DNA of 64,000 bases from Bradyrhizobium sp. Arg816. GTDB lineage: Bacteria; Pseudomonadota; Alphaproteobacteria; Rhizobiales; Xanthobacteraceae. The notes beneath the pieces are model-generated. The model was not told where the DNA came from and did no database searches. It was given only the letters and a program-made list of their open reading frames with translations. The position numbers and the translations under genes are program-made. Location of the stretch: positions 248,001 to 312,000 of the forward strand of contig NZ_JAPRAQ010000003.1 in NCBI RefSeq assembly GCF_029989365.1, read 5' to 3'. Each line of letters starts with the position of its first letter. Positions within the stretch are counted from its first letter, which is position 1. Positions 15,799-26,042 of this stretch are shown in pieces.

Positions 15799-17589
15799 AT
15801 GCTGGATAAAGAACTGCGTTCGATGATCGGTGACGTGAAGGACGGGCGGATGGATCGCCGTGCCTTCATCAAGCGTATGGCCGCGGTCGGCCTCACCGCA
15901 CCCCTCGCCAACCAGATTCTCGCGCTCGGCGGCGTCGCCATGGCGGAAGGTGCCTCGACCTACAAGCCGACCAAGCGCGGCGGCGGCGGTGCATTGAAGC
16001 TGCTGTGGTGGCAGGGTCCGACCCTGCTCAATCCGCATTTCGCCACCGGCACCAAGGACCAGGACGGCGCGCGCCTGTTCTACGAGCCGCTCGCCTGTTG
16101 GGATCCCGACGGCAACATGAAGCTGGTTCTGGCCGCCGAAATTCCCTCGATCCAGAACGGCGGCCTCGCAGCCGACGGCAAGTCGGTGACCTGGAAGCTC
16201 AAACCCGGCGTCAAATGGCATGACGGCACGCCGTTCACGGCCGACGACGTCGTGTTCAACTGGGAATATGCCAAGGATCCGGCGACCTCGGCTCTGACGA
16301 TCGCGACGCTCCGCGATATCACGGTCGAAAAGGTGGACGAACTCACGGTTCGCATCCTTTTCAACAAGCCGACGCCGTTCTGGGCCGACGCCTTCGTCGG
16401 GGCTCCCAACACCATCATCCCGAAACATCTGTTCAAGGACTATATGGGGTCCAAATCGCGGGAGGCTCCGACCAACCTCTCGCCGGTCGGCACCGGCCCC
16501 TACAAATTCGTCGAGTTCAAGCCGGGCGATCTCGTCCGCGGCGTGATCAATCCCGACTATCACATGGCGAACCGTCCCTATTTCGATACGATCGAGATGA
16601 AGGGTGGTGGCGATGCCGTCTCGGCGGCGCGCGCGGTGATCCAGACCGGCGAATATGATTTCGGATGGAACATCCAGGTCGAGGACGACGTGCTGCTGCG
16701 CCTGGAGAAGGGCGGCAAGGGAAAGACCGTCTACGCGGTCGGCGGAGACACCGAGTTCATCGCACTGAACTTCACTGATCCCAACACCGAGGTCGATGGC
16801 GAACGCTCGTCGATGAAGACCAAGCATCCGCTGTTTTCAGATCCGGCGGTGCGCAAGGCGCTCTCGCTGTTGATCGATCGCGAATCGGTCAAGAAGGCGA
16901 TCTACGGCCGCGCCGGCCGCACCACCGCCAACTTCCTCAACGGGCCGGAAAAATTCGTATCCAAGAACACCTCGTGGGAGTTCAGCGTGGAGAAGGCCTC
17001 GAAGGTCCTCGACGAGGCCGGCTGGAAGCCGGGCACCGACGGCATCCGCGAGAAGGACGGGAAGAAGCTGAAGCTCGTCTACCAGACCTCGATCAACGGC
17101 CCGCGCCAGAAGACACAGGCGATCGTCAAGCAGGCCTGCCAGAAGGCGGGGATCGACGTCGAGCTGAAATCGGTCGTCGCCTCCGTGTTCTTTTCCTCCG
17201 ACGTCGGCAATCCCGACACCTATTCCAAGTTCTACGCCGACATGGAGATGTTCCAGATCCCGCTGAGCCAGCCCGATCCGTCGCAGCACATGCGTCGCTA
17301 CCTTTCGAACCTCGTCGCCACCAAGGAGAACAAGTGGCAGGGCACCAACTTCCCGCGCTGGGTCAACAAGGAGTACGACGAGACCATCCAGGCCGCGGAC
17401 GGCGAGATGGATCCGGTCAAGCGCGCGGCGCTCTACATCAAGGCCAATGACCTCATGTACCAGGACACCGTGTTCATTCCGGTGCAGCACCGCCTGAAGG
17501 TCGAGGCGGCCGCCAACAATCTGCGGCCCGTCGTTTCCGGCTGGGCCAACGAGACCGACAATCTGTTCGACTGGTACCGGGAGGAATGA
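15799..17589 (+). CDS. ABC transporter substrate-binding protein, peptide/opine type (SBP family 5)
   Basis: This 596-residue periplasmic binding protein has a Tat-type signal (DRRAFIKRMAAVGLTAP, around residues 20-36). SBP_bac_5 hallmarks follow: FYEPLACWDPDG, KWHDGTPFTADDVVFNWEY and GTGPYKFVEFKPGD. It should deliver peptides or related compounds to the permeases encoded next. ATG at 15799 is preceded by GGGGGACA; the open frame continues upstream but without a signal sequence there. It is the first gene of a five-gene transporter operon, 30 bp before the first permease gene. The upstream M20 amidohydrolase hints at an N-acyl amino acid or peptide substrate. Confidence 0.93.
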   Translation: MLDKELRSMIGDVKDGRMDRRAFIKRMAAVGLTAPLANQILALGGVAMAEGASTYKPTKRGGGGALKLLWWQGPTLLNPHFATGTKDQDGARLFYEPLACWDPDGNMKLVLAAEIPSIQNGGLAADGKSVTWKLKPGVKWHDGTPFTADDVVFNWEYAKDPATSALTIATLRDITVEKVDELTVRILFNKPTPFWADAFVGAPNTIIPKHLFKDYMGSKSREAPTNLSPVGTGPYKFVEFKPGDLVRGVINPDYHMANRPYFDTIEMKGGGDAVSAARAVIQTGEYDFGWNIQVEDDVLLRLEKGGKGKTVYAVGGDTEFIALNFTDPNTEVDGERSSMKTKHPLFSDPAVRKALSLLIDRESVKKAIYGRAGRTTANFLNGPEKFVSKNTSWEFSVEKASKVLDEAGWKPGTDGIREKDGKKLKLVYQTSINGPRQKTQAIVKQACQKAGIDVELKSVVASVFFSSDVGNPDTYSKFYADMEMFQIPLSQPDPSQHMRRYLSNLVATKENKWQGTNFPRWVNKEYDETIQAADGEMDPVKRAALYIKANDLMYQDTVFIPVQHRLKVEAAANNLRPVVSGWANETDNLFDWYREE

Positions 17590-17619
17590 TCACGCAGGCC
17601 TAAACCGGGATCGTCCTTT

Positions 17620-18579
17620 ATGAGTCAGTATGTCCTGCGTCGTCTGCTGATCGCCGTTCCGAGTCTGCTTGGCATCTCCCTGGTGCTGTTCGTCGTGCTT
17701 GCCCTGGCACCCGGCGATCCCTTCTCGGAACTGGCGACCAATCCGAACGTGCCGCCCGAAGTCGCTCTCGCGCTTCGGGCGAAGTTCGGCCTCGACGATC
17801 CGATCTACCTTCGTTACCTGCACTGGCTCAACGCCATGCTGCACGGTGACTGGGGTTTCTCCTTCGTCAGCCGGATGAACGTCGACACGCTGATCCTCCA
17901 GCGTCTGCCGGCAACACTCTACGTGATCGGTTCGGCGCAGATCCTGGCGCTCCTGATTGCGATCCCGGTCGGGGTCTATGCGGCGACAAAGCCCTATTCG
18001 CTGTTCGACCAGATCGCCAACACGCTCGCCTTCGTCGGCTTCTCGCTGCCGACCTTCTTCACCGGCATCCTGTTCATCCTGATCTTCTCGGTCACGCTGG
18101 ACTGGCTGCCTTTCGTCTATACGACCGACATCAAGGGCACCGGCATCCGTTGGGTGCTGGAGATGATCCGGCAGGCAATCATGCCGGTGGCGGTGCTCGG
18201 TCTGTTCCAGGCGGCGTCGATGACGCGTTTCGTTCGCTCGGCGATGCTCGACGTGATCCGGCTCGACTACGTCACCACCGCCCGCGCCAAGGGACTCGGG
18301 CAGGCCAAGGTCATCGTCAAGCACGTGATGCGCAACGCCATGATCCCGGTCGTCACCCTGATTGCGTTGCAGATGCCGGCCGTGTTCGGCGGCGCAATCG
18401 TCACCGAGCAGATCTTCCGCATCCCCGGCATCGGCTCGCTGCTGATCTCCTCCATCCTCTCCAACGACACGCCGGTGGTGATGGCCGTCACCTTCGTCTT
18501 CGCGTGCCTCGTCGTGCTGTTCAATCTCATCGCGGACGTCCTTTATGGCTGGCTTGACCCTCGCATCTCCCTCCGCTGA
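17620..18579 (+). CDS. Peptide ABC transporter permease (DppB type)
   Basis: This 319-residue permease has six predicted membrane helices and the binding-protein-dependent transport signature (DYVTTARAKGLGQAKVIVKHVMRNAMIPV, about 210-240), which contacts the ATPase. The N-terminus MSQYVLRRLLIAVPSLLGISL and GDPF are typical of DppB/OppB. The gene is second in the operon; its last 35 bases overlap the next permease gene in another frame. Confidence 0.94.
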   Translation: MSQYVLRRLLIAVPSLLGISLVLFVVLALAPGDPFSELATNPNVPPEVALALRAKFGLDDPIYLRYLHWLNAMLHGDWGFSFVSRMNVDTLILQRLPATLYVIGSAQILALLIAIPVGVYAATKPYSLFDQIANTLAFVGFSLPTFFTGILFILIFSVTLDWLPFVYTTDIKGTGIRWVLEMIRQAIMPVAVLGLFQAASMTRFVRSAMLDVIRLDYVTTARAKGLGQAKVIVKHVMRNAMIPVVTLIALQMPAVFGGAIVTEQIFRIPGIGSLLISSILSNDTPVVMAVTFVFACLVVLFNLIADVLYGWLDPRISLR

Positions 18580-19461
18580 GCGGCGCGTCTACTCGCCCTG
18601 GCGCGAGATGTGGCGGCGCTACAGCCGCCACAAGCTCGCCGTGGTCAGTGCGTTTCTGCTCCTCATTCTGATCCTCGCGGTGGTGGCCGGCCCCTTCGTC
18701 TGGCGGGTCAAGATCGACGACATCGATATCGTTGCGGGCATGCAGGGGCTGTCGCTTGCCCATCCGTTCGGCACGGACGATCTCGGGCAGGACATCCTGG
18801 CCCGCATGATCTATGGCGGGCGCATCTCGCTTGCAGTCGGCCTTGCTGCGATGCTGGTCTCGGTCTTTATCGGTGTCCTGATCGGCGCGCTCGCCGGCAT
18901 GTCGCGCGGCGCGCTCGGCCACGGCCTGATGTGGCTCACCGACCTCTTCCTGTCCCTGCCGCAGCTGCCGCTGCTGCTGCTGTTGATCTATCTCTTCCGC
19001 GACGGGCTGAAGCAGATGTTCGGTCCCGAGGGCGGCATCTTCATCCTGATCGTGCTCGTGATCGGCGGCTTGCGCTGGATGCCGGTGGCACGCCTCGTGC
19101 GTGCGCAGTTCCTGTCGATCCGCGAGAAGGAGTTCGTCGAGGCGGCCCGTGCGCTCGGCGCAAGTCCGGTGCGCCAGGTGGTCCGGCACATCCTGCCCAA
19201 TGCGCTCGGTCCGGTGATCATCGCCGGCACCATCGACGTCGCTGCCGCCATCATCGCGGAATCGACGCTGTCCTTCCTCGGCCTCGGCTTTCCGCCGGAT
19301 ACGCCGACCTGGGGCCGGCTGTTGTACGACGCCAAGGATTTCCTCGACATCGGCCCGCATTGGGCGCTGTTTCCGGGCGGCGCGATCTTCATCGCGGTGG
19401 TCGCCATCAACTTCATCGGCGACGGCCTGCGTGACGCGCTCGATGCGCGACGGGTGATCTG

Positions 19462-19462
<1 letters not shown>
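18545..19462 (+). CDS. Peptide ABC transporter permease (DppC type)
   Basis: This 305-residue permease opens with a cytoplasmic SPWREMWRRYSRHKLAVV segment and shows HPFGTDDLGQDILARMIYGGRISLAVGL, a hallmark of DppC/OppC. The EAA loop is EKEFVEAARALGASPVRQVVRHILPNALGPV. It pairs with the DppB-type subunit. The start overlaps the end of the previous gene by 35 bp, and its stop overlaps the ATG of the ATPase gene by one base, which signals tight coupling. Confidence 0.94.
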
Positions 19463-20453
<991 letters not shown>

Positions 20454-20457
<4 letters not shown>

Positions 20458-21422
20458 CCGAGCCCTTGCTCCGCGTCAGCGGCCTGAAGAAATATTTCCC
20501 CGTGCTCGGCGGCCTGTTGTCGCGCCAGGTCGGCAGCGTCTATGCGGTCGACGGGGTCTCGTTCTCCGTCAATCGCGGCGAGACGCTCGGTCTCGTCGGC
20601 GAATCCGGCTGCGGCAAATCCACCACCGGCCGCTGCGTGCTGCGGCTGATCGAGCCGACCGACGGCGAGGTCGTGTTCGACGGCCAGGACGTGCGTAAGC
20701 TCGGCGGCAATGATTTGCGCGCGATGCGGCGGAACATGCAGCTGGTGTTCCAGGATCCGTTCGCCTCGCTCAATCCGCGCATGACGGTCGGCGCCATCCT
20801 CGGTGAGGCCCTGATTATCCATAAGCTCGGGTCCTCGGCCAAGGAGCGCGAGGAGCGCGTCGCCAGCCTGCTCGTGAAGGTCGGTCTCAAGGCGGAGCAC
20901 ATGCGCCGCTACCCGCACGAATTCTCGGGCGGCCAGCGCCAGCGCATCGTGATCGCGCGGGCGCTCGCGGTCGAGCCGAAGCTGATCGTCTGCGACGAGC
21001 CGGTATCCGCGCTCGACGTGTCGATCCAGGCGCAGGTGATCAATCTGCTGGAGGATCTCCAGGCCGAGCTGAACCTCACCTATCTGTTCGTCGCGCACGA
21101 CCTGTCGGTGGTCGAGCACATCTCCGACCGCGTCGCCGTGATGTATCTCGGCCGGATCGTCGAGCTGGCGAAAGCGAGCGATCTCTACCGCAATCCGCAG
21201 CATCCCTACACCAGAGCGCTGTTGTCGGCGGTGCCGGTGCCCGATCCCAAGCTCAAGCGTGAACGCATTCGCCTCAAGGGCGACGTGCCGAGCCCGATGA
21301 AGCCGCCATCCGGCTGCCACTTCCACACCCGCTGCCCGATCGCCCAGCCGCGCTGCGCGGAAAGCGCACCCGAGCTGAGGGAAGGGGCGGGCGGGCACTT
21401 CGTGGCGTGCCACCTCGCCTGA
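20454..21422 (+). CDS. Peptide ABC transporter ATP-binding protein (DppF/OppF type)
   Basis: This 322-residue ATPase has Walker [13 protein letters not shown], signature FSGGQRQRI, Walker [13 protein letters not shown], and the C-terminal Cys motif [14 protein letters not shown]. The start at 20454 sits in an ATGA overlap with the previous stop; upstream starts in the same frame would cut deep into dppD. It is the last gene of the importer operon, and its stop is 6 bp from the convergent AraC gene stop. Confidence 0.95.
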
Positions 21423-21428
21423 AGGCCG

Positions 21429-22460
21429 TCACCCGTTTTGTGACGTGCGTCGGGCCAGTTGATGCAGCACCGTGTCGATGCTCGGGACCGCACCGGTCTC
21501 GCGGAGCCAATTGTCGGCCAGCTCCCTCAGTTCGCCCGGCGTCAAGCCGAACTTGCGGCGGAATGCGCGAATGAAGGTGGAATCGCTGCTGAAGCGCATG
21601 CCGACGGCAAGGTCGATCAGCCGCGTGTCCTCCGCGGACGGCGATATCAGCTGGCGGAAAGCGAGATTGAGCCGCTGCTCCCTCACGTAGTGCGCCAGCC
21701 CGCCGTCCGCCTCGAACAGCCGATAGAGGGTGGCGCGCGAGATCTGGAAGTGGTGGCAGATCGCTGCCACGGTGAGCGCGTCGGTCTCGAGATTATCGGC
21801 GATGTGGCGCTTGATCAGTGCGAGATAAAGATGCCGCTCGGCGCGTTCGACCCCTGCGGCAATGTCGGCCGTCCCGCCCGCGGCTGCGGCGACGATATCG
21901 GCGATGGCTTCGATTGTGGCCTCGGGGCTGCCGGCCTCGGGTTCGGGCGGCAGCGCAAGCGCGGCGTAATGGTTGGAGAGCAGCCGCGCGTGTGGATGGT
22001 TTGACGGCAGCAGGGTCGCCGTGGCCGAATCCGGATGCGCGAGCCGCGGTGCGAGCATGGCGCGTTGCAGGATGATCGCCGTCAGGCGGGTGCGGCTACC
22101 AGACGCGCGCAACACCGTCCGGTTCGGCTGCGCCATGTCGATGAGAACGATGTCACCGGGCCCCAGCGTCACCTCGCGGCGGCCGGAGCTGAACTGCATC
22201 TCGCCTTCGACGCACAGGGTGATCTGAAAGTGATCCATCGCGCCGCGGGCGACGTGTGCCGGCGTCCGGTCGTATTCCTGGTCGGTCGCGCGCGTATCGA
22301 CCAGCAACGCATTGCGGGTCATCGTCGTCAGGGTGGTGACATGGAAATCGTCTTCCGCGGTGAGCGGAACGACGTCGCAGATGTCGGCCGTCATGGCGCG
22401 CAACTGCCTTAGCGCGTGCACCCCGCGCCCTGGGATGTCCGCCAGCATATTCTCGTTCAC
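21429..22460 (-). CDS. AraC family transcriptional regulator
   Basis: This 343-residue regulator has an N-terminal cupin-like ligand/dimer domain of the AraC-binding-like type (about 40-200, with GPGDIVLIDMAQP). A C-terminal double HTH follows (about 240-330: VAAICHHFQISRATLYRLFEADGG and IDLAVGMRFSSDSTFIRAFRRKFGLTPGELR). It faces the peptide transporter tail to tail, with 6 bp between stops, and is divergent from the autotransporter. The 311-bp region upstream makes regulation of the autotransporter as likely as regulation of the importer. Confidence 0.9.
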   Translation of the reverse strand: MNENMLADIPGRGVHALRQLRAMTADICDVVPLTAEDDFHVTTLTTMTRNALLVDTRATDQEYDRTPAHVARGAMDHFQITLCVEGEMQFSSGRREVTLGPGDIVLIDMAQPNRTVLRASGSRTRLTAIILQRAMLAPRLAHPDSATATLLPSNHPHARLLSNHYAALALPPEPEAGSPEATIEAIADIVAAAAGGTADIAAGVERAERHLYLALIKRHIADNLETDALTVAAICHHFQISRATLYRLFEADGGLAHYVREQRLNLAFRQLISPSAEDTRLIDLAVGMRFSSDSTFIRAFRRKFGLTPGELRELADNWLRETGAVPSIDTVLHQLARRTSQNG

Positions 22461-22771
22461 GGCCGTGCCGCCTGCATCACCCCACGACGAGGCAGGACCG
22501 CATGGACTCGATATTCGAAGACCGGCGGCACACCAACATCATTTCGGCATGTAGCTATTCGGAAATCAGTGTGCAAGCAACGTTGGGCGAGGCCGCGACG
22601 GATTTGGCACAGGTCGTCCGGAATCCGCACCGATTTTATCGCCCTGAGACGTTGGGCACATCATGCGACGAGTCGGCCTGCTAGAGGTCCGTTCGCCAAT
22701 TGAGTGCCGGTGCCGCCACGCGGGGGGCTGCGCCGTTCGGAATGGGGTGCCGCGTGCGATTGGAAGTGGGA
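22461..22771. other. Divergent intergenic region, AraC regulator and autotransporter
   Basis: This 311-bp stretch separates the AraC start codon from the autotransporter start. It should hold both promoters. I found no convincing palindrome, tandem repeat or RNA gene in it; the ORFs here are short and atypical in composition. Confidence 0.6.
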
Positions 22772-25700
22772 ATGACGGGCGCGAGTGGTTCGAAATCGCG
22801 CTGGCGCAGGCGCACCGGGAAAGCGCGAGCCTGGCGGACATTTGCGGTCATGGTCCTGTCGTACCTCGGCGCGACCTCTGCCAGCCGGGCGCAAATCGAC
22901 AATTACGGGATCTGGACTGGAAGCAGCAGCACGCCCGGGCAGGTGCTTGAATTCGATACGCTGACCAATGCTCCGATCGGGGCGGCCATCGCGACGGGCG
23001 CATATCCCACGAACGCGGTGTTCTCGCCCGATGGCCGTTTCACCTACGTTGCCGCATATGCAAGCGGCGAAGTCGATGTCATCGACGTCGTCAGCCGGAA
23101 TGTTGTCGCGACCATTCCCATCGTCGCTGGATCGCTCGCTGCGTTGGCTCTCAGTGCGGATGGCACGAGCCTCTACGTGGCGTCCAACCTAAGCAATTCG
23201 GTCACCGTCGTCTCGACCGCGACCAATCACGTGGTTGGCTCACCCATTGCGGTAGGTTCGCATCCCCTCGGGATTGCGGTCTCGCCGGACGCGACTCGAA
23301 TCTATGTCTCCAATGCAGCCTCCGACAGCGTCTCGATCATCGATGCCACGTCGAAAGCCGTGATAGGCACGATCGCGGTCGGAAACGCGCCTTCCGGCGT
23401 CACCCTGTCGCCTGACGGCAGCAAGATTTATGTGGCCAATCAAACCAGCAGCTCCGTCTCGGTGATCAATGCGGCATCGCAATCGGTCGTCGCGACCGTT
23501 CCGGTCACCGGATTCCCCTTGAGTGTTGCGGTCAGTCCCGATGGTTCACGGATCTATGTGACCACCACCCAGTCCAATCAACTCGCGGTCATCAATGCGG
23601 CGACGAACACCGTAATCGCAACTCTGGCTTTGCCAGGCTCCGGCCTCGGGGTGACTGTAACGCCCGACGGGAGCCGCGCCTATATCACGACCGGGCTTGG
23701 ATCCTATGTGCTGGATACCGCGACCAACACGATCGTAACCTCGGTATCCATTCCTATCGTGGGCAGCGGCAATGTCGGTACCGCGTTTATCGGCCCGAAC
23801 GTCATCGTCGCGGCGGGTGGGGCGCTTTCGGTCGCCAGCGATGCGGCCCTCACCGCGCTGGGCTTCGGGCAATACATCAATTTCAATGGCGGCACGCTGC
23901 AATTCACCGGTGCTTTCAACAGCGCGCGGACGATCTCGCTGCTGGCCGGCGGCGGCACGATCGACGCCAACGGCTTCAACGCGACGTTGTCGGGCCAGAT
24001 CATCAATACGGGATCGTTGACAAAGACCGGGCTGGGCACGCTGACGCTGACGGGCGCCAACACCTATGCCGGCGGCACCTTCATCAATGGCGGCACGCTC
24101 GCCCTGAGCGGCGCCGGTACGCTGGGCGACGTCGGCGGATTGACGACGGTCAACAGCGGTGCCACGCTCGACCTCGGTCGCACGACGCAAACCCAGAGCG
24201 CAGTTGGCCTCAATGGCGGTATGATCCGCAACGGCAGTCTGAACGCGCCCATCACGTCCACTGGCGGCATCCTCAATGGCATCGGCGGCTCCGCGAGCCT
24301 GACGACGACCGCGGGCCTGACGATGCTGCTCGGCATCAACGGCTATACCGGTGCGACCACCGTGAACGGCGGCGTGCTTGACGTCGAGGGAACAATCACC
24401 GGCACTTCGGCGGTGACGGTGAATTCCGGCGGTGTGCTGATGGGGGCCGGCACCATCGATCCGCTGACGGTGGCGATTGCCAGCGGTGGCACATTCGCGC
24501 CGGGCAACGGCACGCCGGGCAGCTCGACAAGCATCATCGGCAATCTCGTCTTGCAATCGGGCGCCATTTATCAGGTCCAGGTCAATCCGCCGACGGCGTC
24601 CTATGCGAACGTCACCGGAAGCGCGACGCTCGGCGGTGCCACCGTCAACGCGGTGTTCGCGGCCGGCAGTTACATCGAGAAAAGGTACACGATCCTCAGC
24701 GCGAGCGGCGGCATCTCCGGCAGCTTTGCTTCGGCGGTCGCGAACAGCAATCTGCCGGCGAACTTCAAGACCGATCTCGGCTACGACGCAAACGGAAACA
24801 AGGTCTATCTGAATCTGTCCCTGGCCTTCGTCCCGCCGTCGAATTCCGGGCTGAACGGCAATCAGCAGGCGGTGGCGAACACGCTGGTCAATTCCTTCAA
24901 CGTCAATGGCGGCATCCCGCTGGTCTATGGCGGCATGACGGCACCAGGCCTGACCCAGGCTTCCGGCGAATCCGGAACGGGCTCGCAGCAGACCACGTTT
25001 GCTGCCATGGGCCAGTTCATGGGCCTGCTCACCGATCCCCTGGCGCAGCGAAACGGTGGGGCGGACCCGGCCGGAGGCACGTTCGGCTTTGCGGAAGAGG
25101 ACAGTTCAAGCGCCTACGCCGCACGCAAGCGCACCGATGCATTTGCCATGGTCAGCAAGGCGCCGCCGCAGAGCTTCGCGCAGCGCTGGAGCGTGTGGGC
25201 CGCGGGCTTTGGTGGTTCGCAATCGACCGACGGCAATGCGGCGGCCGGCTCGAACGACACGACGAGCCGCATCGCCGGCACGGCCGTTGGTGCCGACTAT
25301 CTGCTCTCGCCGAATACGTTGCTCGGCTTCGCGCTCGCCGGCGGCGGCACCAGCTTCAATGTCAACGGTCTCGGCTCCGGCCGCTCCGACCTGTTCCAGG
25401 CCGGCGCCTATCTGCGCCACACGAATGGTCCGGCGTATATCTCCGCCGCGCTGGCCTATGGCTGGCAGGACATCACGACAGATCGCACCGTGACCATCGC
25501 CGGCACCGATCGTTTGCGTGCCGAGTTCGACGCGAACGCGTATTCCGGCCGCATCGAAGGCGGCTACCGTTTTGTCGCGCCGTGGATCGGCGGGATCGGC
25601 ATCACGCCCTATGGCGCGGCGCAGTTCACGACGCTCGATCTGCCGGCCTATGCCGAGCAGGCCGTCTCGGGCTCGGCCGCGTTCGCCTTGAGCTATGCCG

Positions 25701-26029
25701 CAAAGAGTGTCACGGATACGCGCAGCGAGCTCGGCCTGCGAACCGACAAATCCTTCGCCATGCGAGACGGCGTGCTGAGCCTGCGCGGCCGCCTTGCCTG
25801 GGCACATGATTTCAATCCCGATCGCTCGATCGCCGCCACCTTCCAGGCGCTGCCGGGCGCGAGCTTCGTCGTCAACGGCGCCGCACAGGCCCGCGACTCC
25901 GCGCTCACTACGGCCTCGGTGGCGATGAGCTGGCCGAACGGCTGGTCGACGGCGGCGAGTTTCGAAGGCGAGTTCTCCAACGTTACCCGCAGCTATGCCG
26001 GCAAGGGTAGCGTTCGCTACGCCTGGTGA
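22772..26029 (+). CDS. Autotransporter with YVTN beta-propeller passenger
   Basis: This 1085-residue protein has a long signal peptide (about 1-41, ending SRAQ). The passenger begins with about seven YVTN-type propeller blades (about 45-345); repeated motifs include VSPDGSRIYV, SVSVINAAS and TNTVIATL. Next is a beta-helical region with autotransporter-associated repeats, as in LTKTGLGTLTLTGANTY followed by GGTFINGGTLALSG. The C-terminal barrel spans about 803-1085, starting WSVWAAGFGGS and ending in the aromatic VRYAW. This is a type Va secretion layout. An adhesive or binding role at the cell surface is likely, but no enzyme motif is visible. I chose the ATG after GGAAGTGGGA; 22700 is an alternative. 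Confidence 0.9.
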   Translation: MTGASGSKSRWRRRTGKARAWRTFAVMVLSYLGATSASRAQIDNYGIWTGSSSTPGQVLEFDTLTNAPIGAAIATGAYPTNAVFSPDGRFTYVAAYASGEVDVIDVVSRNVVATIPIVAGSLAALALSADGTSLYVASNLSNSVTVVSTATNHVVGSPIAVGSHPLGIAVSPDATRIYVSNAASDSVSIIDATSKAVIGTIAVGNAPSGVTLSPDGSKIYVANQTSSSVSVINAASQSVVATVPVTGFPLSVAVSPDGSRIYVTTTQSNQLAVINAATNTVIATLALPGSGLGVTVTPDGSRAYITTGLGSYVLDTATNTIVTSVSIPIVGSGNVGTAFIGPNVIVAAGGALSVASDAALTALGFGQYINFNGGTLQFTGAFNSARTISLLAGGGTIDANGFNATLSGQIINTGSLTKTGLGTLTLTGANTYAGGTFINGGTLALSGAGTLGDVGGLTTVNSGATLDLGRTTQTQSAVGLNGGMIRNGSLNAPITSTGGILNGIGGSASLTTTAGLTMLLGINGYTGATTVNGGVLDVEGTITGTSAVTVNSGGVLMGAGTIDPLTVAIASGGTFAPGNGTPGSSTSIIGNLVLQSGAIYQVQVNPPTASYANVTGSATLGGATVNAVFAAGSYIEKRYTILSASGGISGSFASAVANSNLPANFKTDLGYDANGNKVYLNLSLAFVPPSNSGLNGNQQAVANTLVNSFNVNGGIPLVYGGMTAPGLTQASGESGTGSQQTTFAAMGQFMGLLTDPLAQRNGGADPAGGTFGFAEEDSSSAYAARKRTDAFAMVSKAPPQSFAQRWSVWAAGFGGSQSTDGNAAAGSNDTTSRIAGTAVGADYLLSPNTLLGFALAGGGTSFNVNGLGSGRSDLFQAGAYLRHTNGPAYISAALAYGWQDITTDRTVTIAGTDRLRAEFDANAYSGRIEGGYRFVAPWIGGIGITPYGAAQFTTLDLPAYAEQAVSGSAAFALSYAAKSVTDTRSELGLRTDKSFAMRDGVLSLRGRLAWAHDFNPDRSIAATFQALPGASFVVNGAAQARDSALTTASVAMSWPNGWSTAASFEGEFSNVTRSYAGKGSVRYAW

Positions 26030-26042
26030 GCGGTCGATCCCG

